Shown: piece by piece, positions 1 through 7,307 of the stretch
Layout: every line of letters starts with the position of its first letter
How positions within the stretch are numbered: position 1 is the first letter of the stretch
Virus record (IMG/VR): IMGVR_UViG_3300023179_009191
Span: 33,703-97,702 of that record
Length of the DNA stretch: 64,000 nt
Source of the DNA: a virus
Reading direction: 5' to 3' (one strand)
Position numbers and translations under genes: made by a program
Notes under the pieces: generated by a model
Seen by the model: only the letters and a program-made list of their open reading frames with translations
The model's database searches: none
Told to the model about the DNA's origin: nothing

Positions 1-13
1 CTGTGACTGAATA

Positions 14-73
14 GATTAGACCTCTTGCGCGCCAGGCACATAGCCGGGAAGGCGAAGACCTAAGTTTCTAATC
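14..73. other. Nested inverted-repeat element, possible structured RNA
   Basis: GATTAGA (14-20) is complementary to TCTAATC (67-73). Inside lie TCTT/AAGA (23-26 with 55-58), CGCC/GGCG (30-33 with 51-54) and GGC/GCC (35-37 with 43-45), so one long imperfect stem-loop can form. It lies just before tRNA-His. It lacks a normal T-loop and is about 12 bases shorter than a tRNA. It could be a degraded tRNA, a processing signal or chance. Confidence 0.25.
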
Positions 74-96
74 GTTCCTCCGCTCTTGATTTTTAT

Positions 97-168
97 GAGG
101 TTCGTGGTGTAATGACAGCACTTCAGATTGTGGTTCTGACTGATAGGGTTTAAATCCCTCCGAACCTC
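97..168 (+). tRNA. tRNA-His: tRNA-His (anticodon GTG)
   Basis: A cloverleaf can be drawn by hand. The acceptor stem AGGTTCG pairs with CGAACCT. An extra 5' G (97) faces C168, which is the G-1:C73 pair diagnostic of tRNA-His. The anticodon stem TCAGA/TCTGA encloses TTGTGGT, giving anticodon GTG. The T-arm is GGG-TTTAAAT-CCC. CCA is not encoded. Phage tRNAs usually supplement host decoding. Confidence 0.88.
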
Positions 169-178
169 CCTTTTATAG

Positions 179-206
179 TTGAACAATTTTCTATTTCACT
201 TATAAT
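179..206 (+). promoter_or_regulatory. Early sigma70-like promoter for the 213 gene
   Basis: -35 TTGAAC, 16-base spacer, -10 TATAAT, then 6 bases to ATG at 213. The predicted +1 is the A of ATG, so the mRNA would be leaderless. Confidence 0.75.
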
Positions 207-212
207 ATAAAC

Positions 213-449
213 ATGAAAAATACTAAGACGTTGCCAGAAATTAAAATTGGTCCATTCAAGCCTGCTAAGTATTATCAAGCTGACTTTACCGGTCCAGATA
301 AATTCATGGATGAGATCACAGAACTGGGACGCAAAGTTGCTACAAACGATGAGCTTTTTAACATTGGTATTAACTATGTTCTTTCTAATGCAGTTAATGG
401 TCAATTTGAGCTTACTTCAGTAGATAAGAAGAAGAAAAAGAAGAAGTGA
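213..449 (+). CDS. Small unknown protein with lysine tail
   Basis: A 78-residue protein directly behind a leaderless-type promoter. The N-terminal two thirds are mixed alpha/beta in composition; the last seven residues are all lysine, so the tail is strongly basic and may touch nucleic acid. I do not recognise the family. It is the first gene of the small-gene early region and is followed 5 bases later by the next gene, so the two are probably co-transcribed. Confidence 0.75.
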   Translation: MKNTKTLPEIKIGPFKPAKYYQADFTGPDKFMDEITELGRKVATNDELFNIGINYVLSNAVNGQFELTSVDKKKKKKK

Positions 450-454
450 GCTAG

Positions 455-793
455 ATGGCAGTTAAATTTACATTAACAGGAGAGCATTTACCTTATGGTG
501 AATTGCAATCTGCTGAAACTAATAACTTGGTTCAGAGTAAAATTACCCATGAGTTTGTAGCAGAAACTTTAGATGAGGTGTTGCCTCAAATAAAGGCTTT
601 CTTACTTGGATTGCAATATAACCCAGAAGGAGATCTGGAATTTGTTAATAATTATCCAGACACTCCTACAGAACAGCCTTTTGAATACAAACCATACAGT
701 TGGCAAGAGCATAATCCTGTGCATGCCAAAGATATTAAGCAGACCACTACCCTAGGTAATACTAAGAAACATAATTGTGTGTCCAAATTGTAA
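455..793 (+). CDS. Unknown small protein (112 aa)
   Basis: It follows the previous gene by 5 bases with no promoter of its own, so it is probably the second gene of that transcript. It is an acidic soluble protein with no membrane segment, and I recognise no motif. The ATG at 455 is the first in the frame after the upstream stop. Confidence 0.7.
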   Translation: MAVKFTLTGEHLPYGELQSAETNNLVQSKITHEFVAETLDEVLPQIKAFLLGLQYNPEGDLEFVNNYPDTPTEQPFEYKPYSWQEHNPVHAKDIKQTTTLGNTKKHNCVSKL

Positions 794-818
794 GCTATTA
801 ATTGGTACAGAGTTTAAT

Positions 819-896
819 TTGAGCGTATTTATCCTGCTAGGATTTGTTGCTTGCATAACTGCATTTCTCATTTATATTATAAGAAAGAATATATGA
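819..896 (+). CDS. Tiny membrane peptide (25 aa)
   Basis: Start is TTG at 819. One hydrophobic helix fills residues 3-20 and a basic end (RKN) follows, as in single-pass phage micropeptides. Its TGA overlaps the next ATG (ATGA at 893), the same coupling seen for other tiny membrane peptides here. The weak start codon lowers confidence. Confidence 0.4.
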   Translation: MSVFILLGFVACITAFLIYIIRKNI

Positions 897-1054
897 GTGA
901 TTTAGTAGATGTTTGGTTTACTTTGGAACAATTGAAAACAATTAAACTTTCTCTAAGTAATTATTACCATGAATGTTCTTCAGATTCTCAATTGGAGCTT
1001 GATCCTATCATAGAGCATATTGACCATCTTATTAAACATTATAATCATAAATGA
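893..1054 (+). CDS. Unknown 53-aa protein
   Basis: The start is set at the ATG that overlaps the upstream stop (ATGA); an in-frame ATG at 851 would overlap the membrane peptide. The product is acidic and probably helical, rich in Leu, Glu and His. It ends in an ATGA overlap with the next gene, so it belongs to a coupled string. Confidence 0.65.
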   Translation: MSDLVDVWFTLEQLKTIKLSLSNYYHECSSDSQLELDPIIEHIDHLIKHYNHK

Positions 1055-1344
1055 GCATAGACCCCAAGAACAAAGTAGATAAATTTATATTAGAAGCTGT
1101 GAAGAAAATGTTCTCTACTATTGGAGAGAAATATACTGCAGAGTTTGTATTGGACAAAACCTGGTTTCAAAAGAAACAATGGGATATGCAGCAAGAGAAA
1201 AAGTTTAAGAAATGGTTTATTGGCCATGCCAGAAAGCGTTTGGGCTGGAATAAAGCATTAAGTGAAAAAGAATATAGCTGGTTTAACTTGATGTGGGGGT
1301 GGAGTTACAAGGATGAAACAAGAGCTAGAAAACAAACTGTATGA
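1051..1344 (+). CDS. Unknown basic Trp-rich protein (97 aa)
   Basis: Coupled by ATGA to both neighbours. It is basic, with many Lys and at least seven Trp, most in the second half; the composition suggests a small DNA- or protein-binding factor, but I recognise no family. Its last codons lie in the first copy of a 30-base direct repeat (1314-1343) that also encodes the start of the 1501 gene in another frame. Confidence 0.65.
   Translation: MSIDPKNKVDKFILEAVKKMFSTIGEKYTAEFVLDKTWFQKKQWDMQQEKKFKKWFIGHARKRLGWNKALSEKEYSWFNLMWGWSYKDETRARKQTV
1314..1343 (+). repeat. Direct repeat, copy 1
   Basis: This matches 1501-1530 at 28 of 30 bases. Both differences are A/G at third positions of the frame starting MKQELENKLY, so they are silent there. 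This copy opens a 15-codon reading frame that stops soon after, like a truncated 5' end of the 1501 gene. Confidence 0.8.
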
Positions 1345-1532
1345 GATATGCAATAACTAAAACTTATGATACAGATTCAGACAACCCATATACAAATAAA
1401 GTACCTAGTTTTAATGTTATTGATCTAAAGAACGGTCTTCAGATCATGGATACATTTTATACTCAAGAAGCTGCTGAAAGATACTTGAGTGATATTATTG
1501 ATGAAGCAAGAACTAGAAAACAAACTGTATAA
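1341..1532 (+). CDS. Unknown 63-aa protein between direct repeats
   Basis: The gene sits almost exactly between the two copies of the 30-base repeat, and its C-terminus (ARTRKQTV) copies that of the upstream gene (TRARKQTV) because both read through the repeat. Its start overlaps the upstream stop (ATGA). No family is recognised. The layout suggests an inserted or duplicated gene. Confidence 0.6.
   Translation: MRYAITKTYDTDSDNPYTNKVPSFNVIDLKNGLQIMDTFYTQEAAERYLSDIIDEARTRKQTV
1501..1530 (+). repeat. Direct repeat, copy 2
   Basis: Second copy of the repeat at 1314-1343. Here it forms the real 5' end of the following gene. Confidence 0.8.
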
Positions 1533-1839
1533 CGATTTTCCCAAGCTCTTTCGTCAGAAAGACCTGGACAAAATGCAAACATGCATGTGCTGGGGCATTG
1601 AATGTCCTGATGAATGGTTTGATGTGATCTACAAAGCATGTCAACTAATTCAATCCAGGATTGATAATAATCAGCATTTATCTGACAAATATCCGCAAAT
1701 TGAATTTACTCAAGCCAAAGAGAAATTTGGAACTTTGTGCATGTACTACCATCCCCCCACTGATTGGGTGGATGGGGTGTTAGACATGGCAGATGCCATA
1801 TTATATAATGATAAGTTGATTGGCAGACAGCTTAAATGA
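1501..1839 (+). CDS. Unknown Cys-containing protein (112 aa)
   Basis: The start at 1501 gives MKQELENKLY, whose coding sequence is duplicated upstream with silent changes only; this argues that this frame is real. The protein has cysteines near residues 27, 29, 34, 45 and 80 and a KFGTLCMYY stretch. From memory, the N-terminal pattern with 'FGTLRxYY' recurs in bacterial and phage unknown proteins. It overlaps the end of the previous gene by 32 bases and couples by ATGA to the next. Confidence 0.65.
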   Translation: MKQELENKLYNDFPKLFRQKDLDKMQTCMCWGIECPDEWFDVIYKACQLIQSRIDNNQHLSDKYPQIEFTQAKEKFGTLCMYYHPPTDWVDGVLDMADAILYNDKLIGRQLK

Positions 1840-1928
1840 ATAGTGTGATTGAATTTGCAGATGTGGCTTCTGTATTTTTATGCTTGAGCTTCTTCATATT
1901 CTGCTATATGATGTTTAAGAATAAATAA
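1836..1928 (+). CDS. Tiny membrane peptide (30 aa)
   Basis: Starts in an ATGA overlap with the upstream stop. Residues 9-26 form one hydrophobic helix with Cys and Phe, and the end is basic (KNK). Same form as the peptides at 819, 3715, 9771 and 14221. Confidence 0.55.
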   Translation: MNSVIEFADVASVFLCLSFFIFCYMMFKNK

Positions 1929-1931
1929 ATT

Positions 1932-2621
1932 ATGGGACTATTTGACACAGTAATTATTGAAAAACTTAAACTGGAATATCCTCCAGAAGTGGATAGCTTC
2001 TTGAAAGAAAGAAATGCAGAATTTCCTAATGATTTTCAAACCAAAGATTTGGATTGCAGCATGGCCATGTACAAAATCACAGAAGATGGCCAACTGTGGC
2101 ATGAGCAAAGGGTCCCTAATGGTAAGAAAGTAAAAAGAGAGCCATGGCCCAGGTTCAAGCAGGACTTGTCTTGGCTGGAAACTGTTTACTGGGATTATAG
2201 AGAAAAGCAGCTTGATAAAAAAATGAATGCATTGTATTCTGAATTTGATGAAGGTTATGATTTGGTTTTCAAACCTTCTAATGTTACTACCACTATCAAT
2301 CTGTATACTTTTGAATTGATTCAAGACAAATACTTGACCTTAGATTACGAAGTAATCTTGGTAGGAGGCAAAGTAGTGAGCTCCCGTTTAACTCATCATG
2401 AGATTGAAACAGATGAAGAAAAAAATAATAGAGAGATTAGAGATAAAGAGTTAGACGAAAATCTAACCGCCCGCAGAAAAGCTTTGAATAAACTGCATGC
2501 ACAATGGTATTACCCTGTTATTAAAGAGGTATACAATCCTCTGGTATTTCTTACAAGTAAGTCCCTGCAATACATAGCAGAAAGACTAAAACAGTTGAGC
2601 TATAAGCTAACAAAATATTGA
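1932..2621 (+). CDS. Conserved unknown protein, MGLFD...FQTKDLD type
   Basis: A 229-residue soluble, charged protein. The N-terminus (MGLFDTV) and a FQTKDLDC segment near residues 36-43, followed by a YKITEDGQLW-like strand, match from memory a family of unknown function in proteobacteria and phages. A late-promoter-like AATAAATA lies 4 bases before the ATG (1920-1927), one base less than usual, so late expression is possible. Confidence 0.7.
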   Translation: MGLFDTVIIEKLKLEYPPEVDSFLKERNAEFPNDFQTKDLDCSMAMYKITEDGQLWHEQRVPNGKKVKREPWPRFKQDLSWLETVYWDYREKQLDKKMNALYSEFDEGYDLVFKPSNVTTTINLYTFELIQDKYLTLDYEVILVGGKVVSSRLTHHEIETDEEKNNREIRDKELDENLTARRKALNKLHAQWYYPVIKEVYNPLVFLTSKSLQYIAERLKQLSYKLTKY

Positions 2622-2658
2622 AAATACTTTTAAAAAAGAGAGAAAGGAGTATATCTGG

Positions 2659-2937
2659 GTGAGTAAAGATAAACAATTAGAAAGTGCTTGGAAAGTGAGA
2701 TTTCCTTTTTGGTTTTGGGGTAAACTTCCCTTCAATTTAAGATATGAAATCTTTCTGTTTCACAAGTTGAGAGAATGGAGAGATGGAATGTCCTTCTTTG
2801 AATTGATTATTAATTTAGACAGGTATGACAAATTTGAATATATAAAATTTAAAGATAACCCTACATTTAATTTTCATTTAATCATTTTAAACTTTACAAT
2901 ATTTCAGATAGAAATATACAAAAGAAAAAATGACTAA
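2659..2937 (+). CDS. Unknown aromatic-rich protein (92 aa)
   Basis: GTG start preceded by an AGGAG Shine-Dalgarno sequence (2645-2649), one of few clear ribosome sites in this part. It is very rich in Phe and Trp and basic at the end, with no clear transmembrane helix. The 3' end overlaps the next gene by 8 bases. Confidence 0.55.
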   Translation: MSKDKQLESAWKVRFPFWFWGKLPFNLRYEIFLFHKLREWRDGMSFFELIINLDRYDKFEYIKFKDNPTFNFHLIILNFTIFQIEIYKRKND

Positions 2938-3190
2938 TAACGAACTTCACAACGAATTGATGCATGTTGTGGTGAGGCTCCCCCAAGATTATGAGCCTTT
3001 TGGAACAGTTAAGAGATGGGAAGATGATAACAAAAATTATCCAGATTGTTCCATGGGGTGTAGGTATTATAAACCTCTGAAAGGAGAGTTGGGCCAAGAT
3101 TGGGGTGTTTGTGTTAACCGCAACAATTACAGGTTTGGATTATTGACTTTTGAACATATGAGCGGGGTTACTTGTTTCGAAAAAGCTTGA
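2930..3190 (+). CDS. Conserved Cys protein, PDCSxGCR...DWGVC type
   Basis: An 86-residue protein with four cysteines in the order PDCSMGCRYY, DWGVC and TCFE, plus GLLTFEH. This pattern recurs, from memory, in an unknown family in bacteria and phages where the cysteines may bind metal. Its stop lies inside the -35 box of the next promoter (AAGCTTGACC). Confidence 0.65.
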   Translation: MTNNELHNELMHVVVRLPQDYEPFGTVKRWEDDNKNYPDCSMGCRYYKPLKGELGQDWGVCVNRNNYRFGLLTFEHMSGVTCFEKA

Positions 3191-3214
3191 CCATATTCTA
3201 AATTCCTACATATT
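3187..3214 (+). promoter_or_regulatory. Early promoter for the 3221 gene
   Basis: -35 TTGACC (overlapping the upstream stop codon), 16-base spacer, weak -10 CATATT, 6 bases to ATG. Confidence 0.6.
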
Positions 3215-3220
3215 TTAACC

Positions 3221-3406
3221 ATGGATTTAACAACTAATGTACAAAGACTAGTGGAAGAGATCTGCTACATGTCTGAGGGATTTGGAAGTATAGACAGAGC
3301 TATTAGCTTTGCTAAAGATAGACAAATTAATCTTAACTATCATGTTCCCGGTCATATGTGGCCAGACATTGAGCTTGAGTTGGAAGAGCTTATAGCCAAT
3401 CAATAA
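3221..3406 (+). CDS. Unknown acidic protein (61 aa)
   Basis: A small acidic, helical protein with its own leaderless-type promoter. No motif recognised. It is followed directly by another promoter. Confidence 0.65.
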   Translation: MDLTTNVQRLVEEICYMSEGFGSIDRAISFAKDRQINLNYHVPGHMWPDIELELEELIANQ

Positions 3407-3411
3407 AAAGC

Positions 3412-3439
3412 TTGACTAAATTTCTAGTTCCTTCATAAT
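3412..3439 (+). promoter_or_regulatory. Early promoter for the 3446 gene
   Basis: TTGACT, 16 bases, CATAAT, then 6 bases to ATGATG. Confidence 0.8.
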
Positions 3440-3445
3440 ATAGGC

Positions 3446-3718
3446 ATGATGAAAAAAGATACATTTATAAAAGATTGGGAAGAATGGGCTGATATGACCA
3501 ACAAGCTTCCTTTGGAGATTCGAGTCAATAGCCGCAGGGCAGGGGCTTACAGTATCAAAAAGAGTGGCATGCTACCAGAAGGCTGTGGCATCAGTTCTTC
3601 AGATGTTAATCATGAATTGTTTAGCATCTGGAAAGATTGCGGTAAAGATTTTTCCAGCTATCTTTCAACGTTAGTTGAGCTTTTAAATCAGAGAGAAGAT
3701 AGTGAGGTAATGGCATGA
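3446..3718 (+). CDS. Unknown 90-aa protein
   Basis: Starts at the first ATG of an ATGATG pair, 6 bases after the -10. Mixed charge, no membrane segment, no known motif. It ends in ATGA with the next micropeptide. Confidence 0.65.
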   Translation: MMKKDTFIKDWEEWADMTNKLPLEIRVNSRRAGAYSIKKSGMLPEGCGISSSDVNHELFSIWKDCGKDFSSYLSTLVELLNQREDSEVMA

Positions 3719-3813
3719 AGCTTTCCGTTAATTTAGTTATTTTTATTCTGGGCATTTTATGCTGGAGTATTATAATTAGTGGAAGTATATTAATAAATTA
3801 TCTACTCAAATGA
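3715..3813 (+). CDS. Tiny membrane peptide (32 aa)
   Basis: ATGA overlaps at both ends place it inside a coupled operon. Residues 4-30 are almost wholly hydrophobic (one or two short helices). Confidence 0.55.
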   Translation: MKLSVNLVIFILGILCWSIIISGSILINYLLK

Positions 3814-4004
3814 ATCATACTGAATCAAATAATTTTACAGAAGAACATCTTGGCAAGAGAGTAAAATTCTATCTGGATGATGGTTCGCTTTTTACTGGCA
3901 TTATTACTAGTTTTCCCAATGAAGAGCATGTGTCTGTTCTGGTTGATCATGCCTGGTCAAATTGGAATTGGTATGTGAGGAATGAAGCTGTCTTGCTTGT
4001 ATGA
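3810..4004 (+). CDS. Unknown 64-aa protein, SH3-like beta pattern
   Basis: Coupled to both neighbours. The centre (LGKRVKFYLDDGSLFTGIITSF) reads like strands of a small beta-barrel of the Sm/SH3 type, followed by VSVLVDHAWSNWNWYVR. No named family can be assigned. Confidence 0.6.
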   Translation: MNHTESNNFTEEHLGKRVKFYLDDGSLFTGIITSFPNEEHVSVLVDHAWSNWNWYVRNEAVLLV

Positions 4005-4120
4005 CTCAGAAACAAGCTCTTAAAATATTGAAGTGCATTCAGATAGATCCCTCCCTAGCAGACCAATTTACTGAAGAAGAAATAGAACAACTTGAATGTG
4101 AAGCTCATAAAAAAGCTTGA
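4001..4120 (+). CDS. Unknown 39-aa acidic peptide
   Basis: Starts in an ATGA overlap. It is helical, Gln/Glu-rich and soluble. Its TGA forms part of the next promoter's -35 (TTGACA). Confidence 0.5.
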   Translation: MTQKQALKILKCIQIDPSLADQFTEEEIEQLECEAHKKA

Positions 4121-4145
4121 CAAAATATAATATTTCACTCATAAT
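4117..4145 (+). promoter_or_regulatory. Early promoter for the RadA-like gene
   Basis: TTGACA, 17-base spacer, CATAAT, then 9 bases to ATG: the longest gap in the set, so a 2-3 base leader is possible. Confidence 0.75.
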
Positions 4146-4154
4146 ATAACAATC

Positions 4155-5066
4155 ATGAATATAAAAGTGGGATCTACAAAGTTTCAACATATCAGTGAAA
4201 TTACCATTCCAGATGTGTATTACCGCAGGCTCAAGTGTGGCAATGAGAAGATTGATGCTGCATTTGGTGATGGCATTTTGCCTGGTAGTAGCATTACTCT
4301 GACTGCCCGGGCTGGCATGGGCAAGACTACTTTTGTGTTGCAGTTGCTGGAAATGCTTAACAATCAAGGACACAAAGTGGGCTACTGCTCTTCTGAGGAG
4401 AGTGTTGCCCAGCTTGCCATGACTTGCAAACGTTTGCAAGTGAAGAATATCCAGGTGTGCAATGAGAGTGATGTGGATACCATCTCCAAGTACATGGAAG
4501 ACTTGGATGTTGTTGTGGTAGATAGCTTTCAGAGTTTGGTCAAAGGCAATAAGAAGGGCAGAGAGCTGGAGAAGTATTGCATTGAGAAATTGGTAATTCG
4601 TGCCAAGGAGACTGAGTGTGCAGTTATCTTGATCTGTCACAATACCAAAGCTGGTGGCATCAAGGGCAGTTCTTTTATTATTCATGCTGTGGATGTTAAC
4701 ATTTCTATTCACCAGATCAAAGACGCTGATATTAATGCCCGTTGCATTCGGTTTGATAAGAATCGCTTTGGTCCTGCAGTTGATATTGAAGGGTTCATTG
4801 AATACTCTGGTTATGACTTTGACAAAGAGGTGGTTGTTGATGCAGGTGCAGATAACAAGCCTTCCAAAGCAGACAAGAAGAAAGAGCAGAGAGACATTAT
4901 TCTCAAGATGGAAACGGTTACTGTGCAAGAGGTTTGCAAGAAACTCAGCATTGACAGTACCCGTGCAGGATTTCTTCTCAGAGAACTGGTCCTGGAATGC
5001 AAATTGGTCAAGCAAGGCAGAGGGGTTGAAGCCACTTATGCCAAGCCTGATATTAATGTTGACTAG
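4155..5066 (+). CDS. RadA/RecA-superfamily ATPase
   Basis: A 303-residue RecA-fold ATPase. Walker A is ARAGMGKTT (about 51-59); the Walker-B-like strand VVVVDSFQSL (about 118-127) and LICHNTKAG (about 159-167, sensor region) follow the RadA/Sms and phage Sak4 pattern. After about residue 220 comes a charged linker and a winged-helix-like segment (VQEVCKKLSIDSTRAGFLLREL) that may bind DNA. The zinc finger and Lon-like domain of bacterial RadA are absent, so this is a short phage form. The likely role is recombination or branch migration during replication. It is monocistronic with its own early promoter. A DnaB-type helicase is less likely because of its length. Confidence 0.75.
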   Translation: MNIKVGSTKFQHISEITIPDVYYRRLKCGNEKIDAAFGDGILPGSSITLTARAGMGKTTFVLQLLEMLNNQGHKVGYCSSEESVAQLAMTCKRLQVKNIQVCNESDVDTISKYMEDLDVVVVDSFQSLVKGNKKGRELEKYCIEKLVIRAKETECAVILICHNTKAGGIKGSSFIIHAVDVNISIHQIKDADINARCIRFDKNRFGPAVDIEGFIEYSGYDFDKEVVVDAGADNKPSKADKKKEQRDIILKMETVTVQEVCKKLSIDSTRAGFLLRELVLECKLVKQGRGVEATYAKPDINVD

Positions 5067-5086
5067 GTCTTATATTCCTTCATAAT
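5059..5086 (+). promoter_or_regulatory. Early promoter for the 5093 gene
   Basis: TTGACT overlapping the last codons and stop of the RadA-like gene, 16 bases, CATAAT, 6 bases to ATGATG. Confidence 0.8.
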
Positions 5087-5092
5087 AGTATC

Positions 5093-5677
5093 ATGATGAT
5101 TGCACAAGATACCAAAGTTATTAACGATAGCCATTTTGACCGTCTTTATAATAAAGACTTTGTGTTTGATGTTCATGATACGAATAACTTTCTTCGCCTT
5201 CCTAATGGCAGAGTTCAGGCTAACGTTTCTTTTAGCCCTCGTTATTCAGATCGCTATTCCACTAAGAATAACTATCTTTTTATTAGCGGTGAGCGTGGTC
5301 CTCATGAGTTAGATTCCTCTGTTAAGTATTACCATCAAGAGCTTCAACCTGGCCCAAAAGGTGAGGATGAAGCCATGGATAAAGAATGGCGTATTTACAA
5401 TCGTAAAGAAGTTAAGATCATGAACACATATCTTCTTATTCTGGGTTGTGAAATTGAATATCGTGCTAAGAATGTTGACAGCGAAACTTCGTGGGATTTT
5501 CCTGGTTTCTATATGGTACTATCAGAGTGGCTTAACAAGAGTGGTTTTTATAATCGAACCTTCAGTCCTTATGCTGGCTGCCAGATATGCAAATGCTCCC
5601 CTGGCTTCAAGTTAAAGAATGTGCATCCTAGCATTAAGAATGTGGCCATGTATGTGGATTTCAAAGAAAATGAGTGA
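5093..5677 (+). CDS. Unknown 194-aa protein
   Basis: Starts at an ATGATG behind a leaderless promoter. Soluble, rich in Asn, Tyr, Lys and Glu, with a CQICKCS cysteine cluster near residue 165. CpG dinucleotides are common in this gene, unlike its downstream neighbours, which suggests a different origin. No family recognised. Confidence 0.65.
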   Translation: MMIAQDTKVINDSHFDRLYNKDFVFDVHDTNNFLRLPNGRVQANVSFSPRYSDRYSTKNNYLFISGERGPHELDSSVKYYHQELQPGPKGEDEAMDKEWRIYNRKEVKIMNTYLLILGCEIEYRAKNVDSETSWDFPGFYMVLSEWLNKSGFYNRTFSPYAGCQICKCSPGFKLKNVHPSIKNVAMYVDFKENE

Positions 5678-5801
5678 TGGCATTTACTTGGAAGCTATTC
5701 AAAATCTTAGAGAAGAAAACAAGAAGCTAGAAGAGCAAGTTTCATCCCTGAAAAAAATGATTGAGGACCTTATCAATTCCTATAACATTGTTATTAAATG
5801 A
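5670..5801 (+). CDS. Short coiled-coil protein (43 aa)
   Basis: Starts 8 bases before the upstream stop and ends in ATGA with the next gene. Residues 8-35 show heptad-like spacing of Leu/Ile/Val among Glu and Lys (LREENKKLEEQVSSLKKMI), a clear coiled coil. Possibly a dimerising accessory factor. Confidence 0.55.
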   Translation: MSDGIYLEAIQNLREENKKLEEQVSSLKKMIEDLINSYNIVIK

Positions 5802-6274
5802 GCGCATATATCTACAAATTAATTAGTCCGAAGAAATATACTTGGATGAATGTACAATTTGAGACCAATGGACTAGCTGAAACCAAACCAGTCTATCATC
5901 TTAAGTTTTGGTATAAACCATACAACGGTATGGAAGATGATAAGAAACTTCAAAAACAGTTATGTAGAGAAGAGAGGAAGACCAAAGAGCTTTTTAAAAA
6001 TGTAAAGGTTGAATATGCTATTCTTACATTTGGCTGGGATGGGGGTAAGGGCAGTATTAGTAAACCTTTTAATCATGGGGAATACTTTGGATGCTATCAA
6101 GTAGTCAATTGGAATAAGCTGAGGCGAAATGGTGAAATTATTGACCTTGACGAAGCCTGGCTAGGTAATTGTAATAGGATTTGTTTTAATGATGAGGCAT
6201 TTGATAACATCTATCATAAAGCCTTCCTAGCTTCAAGAGAAGATATTGTAGATGAGGTGATGAGTTGTGCCTGA
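5798..6274 (+). CDS. Unknown 158-aa protein
   Basis: Coupled by ATGA to the coiled-coil gene. Soluble, basic in the first half, acidic in the second, with many aromatic residues. Nothing recognised. Confidence 0.65.
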   Translation: MSAYIYKLISPKKYTWMNVQFETNGLAETKPVYHLKFWYKPYNGMEDDKKLQKQLCREERKTKELFKNVKVEYAILTFGWDGGKGSISKPFNHGEYFGCYQVVNWNKLRRNGEIIDLDEAWLGNCNRICFNDEAFDNIYHKAFLASREDIVDEVMSCA

Positions 6275-6470
6275 CATGTATCACAAGAAGAAGTTCAAAG
6301 GCAAGCATCTCAAAGGGTGCAAGTATGAATACTCCACCTGGATGGGGAGCGATCTGGGGTGGGTGGATACTTTCAGAGATATAGAAGGTGAAAAAATTCT
6401 GAATGCATATTACCAAGCCAAAGCAGACTTTGAAGACAGAGATTTTGAACGCAAAATGAAATTGGTTTGA
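6267..6470 (+). CDS. Unknown basic protein (67 aa)
   Basis: GTG at 6267 overlaps the previous gene; ATG at 6276, just after the upstream stop, is an equally good start. Lys-rich N-terminus, charged helical C-terminus. Nothing recognised. Confidence 0.55.
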   Translation: MPDMYHKKKFKGKHLKGCKYEYSTWMGSDLGWVDTFRDIEGEKILNAYYQAKADFEDRDFERKMKLV

Positions 6471-6474
6471 CTCT

Positions 6475-6681
6475 ATGAAATACATTTCACTGCACATGGG
6501 TGGGGAACAATATGACTATGCTTATGAGCCACAAACTTGCACAGTGTATACTCAAATGTTCAATCAAGTGCCTGTGCACAGTGTGCATTTGAGGTGTGGT
6601 ACCATTCTCAAGCATGATGACTTGAGACAGTTGATACAAAATAAACTGCAAGCTTATGAAATGCTTGAAAACAGCTTTTGA
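6475..6681 (+). CDS. Unknown 68-aa protein
   Basis: Opens a 2.6 kb block almost without CpG. A short beta-rich protein (GGEQYDYAYEPQTCTVYTQ). Its last codons contain the -35 box of the next gene's promoter. Confidence 0.55.
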   Translation: MKYISLHMGGEQYDYAYEPQTCTVYTQMFNQVPVHSVHLRCGTILKHDDLRQLIQNKLQAYEMLENSF

Positions 6682-6692
6682 TACAGTATAAT
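6665..6692 (+). promoter_or_regulatory. Early promoter for the 6699 gene
   Basis: TTGAAA, 16 bases, TATAAT, 6 bases (CATGTG) to ATG. It lies wholly inside or across the end of the preceding gene. Confidence 0.65.
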
Positions 6693-6698
6693 CATGTG

Positions 6699-6863
6699 AT
6701 GAAACATGTATTTGAATTGTATGAACATGGAAGCAGAGGCATTGTATTCAAAGGGTATCAAACTGTGCATGCACCAGATGCTGAAACTGCCAGGCTATCT
6801 GCACAAGACCAATTTCCAGAATACCATGTGGTGCCCATTCATGTGCCTGAGGGCAAGCAGTGA
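6699..6863 (+). CDS. Unknown 54-aa protein
   Basis: Start chosen at ATG 6699, exactly 6 bases behind a TATAAT; an upstream in-frame TTG (6678) would lie before the promoter. A small beta/alpha protein (GSRGIVFKGYQTVHAPDAETA) resembling short phage proteins with a single repeat. It overlaps the next gene by 4 bases (GTGA). Confidence 0.6.
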   Translation: MKHVFELYEHGSRGIVFKGYQTVHAPDAETARLSAQDQFPEYHVVPIHVPEGKQ

Positions 6864-7171
6864 GTGTGGTCAAAATGATGGGTGAGTATTTTCAAAACAC
6901 CATTTATGCACACACACATGCAGTGTTTGCTCAATTGGGCATCACCATTGACAAGGATAACATCTGGCATGATTTGGCTCAAACCACCCCTCAATGCATG
7001 AAGAGCACATTTTACATCAAAGGTGTGGACAATGTGGTCAGAAAAGACTTTCATGCTGCAGTTGCTGCCAGCAAATTGCACAATCCCCAATTGACACAAC
7101 TCAAAGTCAAAAGCAAGAGACCAGGCAAAGAAGTTAGATTCTACCTGGAAGTTACCAAGAGTGCACTCTGA
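6860..7171 (+). CDS. Unknown 103-aa protein
   Basis: GTG start overlapping the upstream stop; ATG at 6875 is an alternative. Basic, mixed alpha/beta, no membrane segment. It is in the CpG-poor, CATG-rich block. Confidence 0.55.
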   Translation: MSVVKMMGEYFQNTIYAHTHAVFAQLGITIDKDNIWHDLAQTTPQCMKSTFYIKGVDNVVRKDFHAAVAASKLHNPQLTQLKVKSKRPGKEVRFYLEVTKSAL

Positions 7172-7306
7172 GTGACAGCCCATGAATTTGTTCAAATGTA
7201 TCTCAAATTCTATTATGACTCTGTGGTCATGAGGAATCAAGATATGCATGAGAAGTTTGATGACTTGGCAGAAATGGCTTTGCAGATTATTAATGAAAAA
7301 AATTAA
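7172..7306 (+). CDS. Unknown 44-aa helical peptide
   Basis: GTG start immediately after the upstream stop. Met- and Asp/Glu-rich, helical and soluble. It is followed one base later by the membrane protein gene. Confidence 0.45.
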   Translation: MTAHEFVQMYLKFYYDSVVMRNQDMHEKFDDLAEMALQIINEKN

Positions 7307-7307
7307 C

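Noticed and set aside
4068-5015. 315-aa minus-strand ORF over the RadA-like gene
   Set aside because: It is the antisense shadow of a gene with a clear ATPase signature; no promoter or motif supports it.
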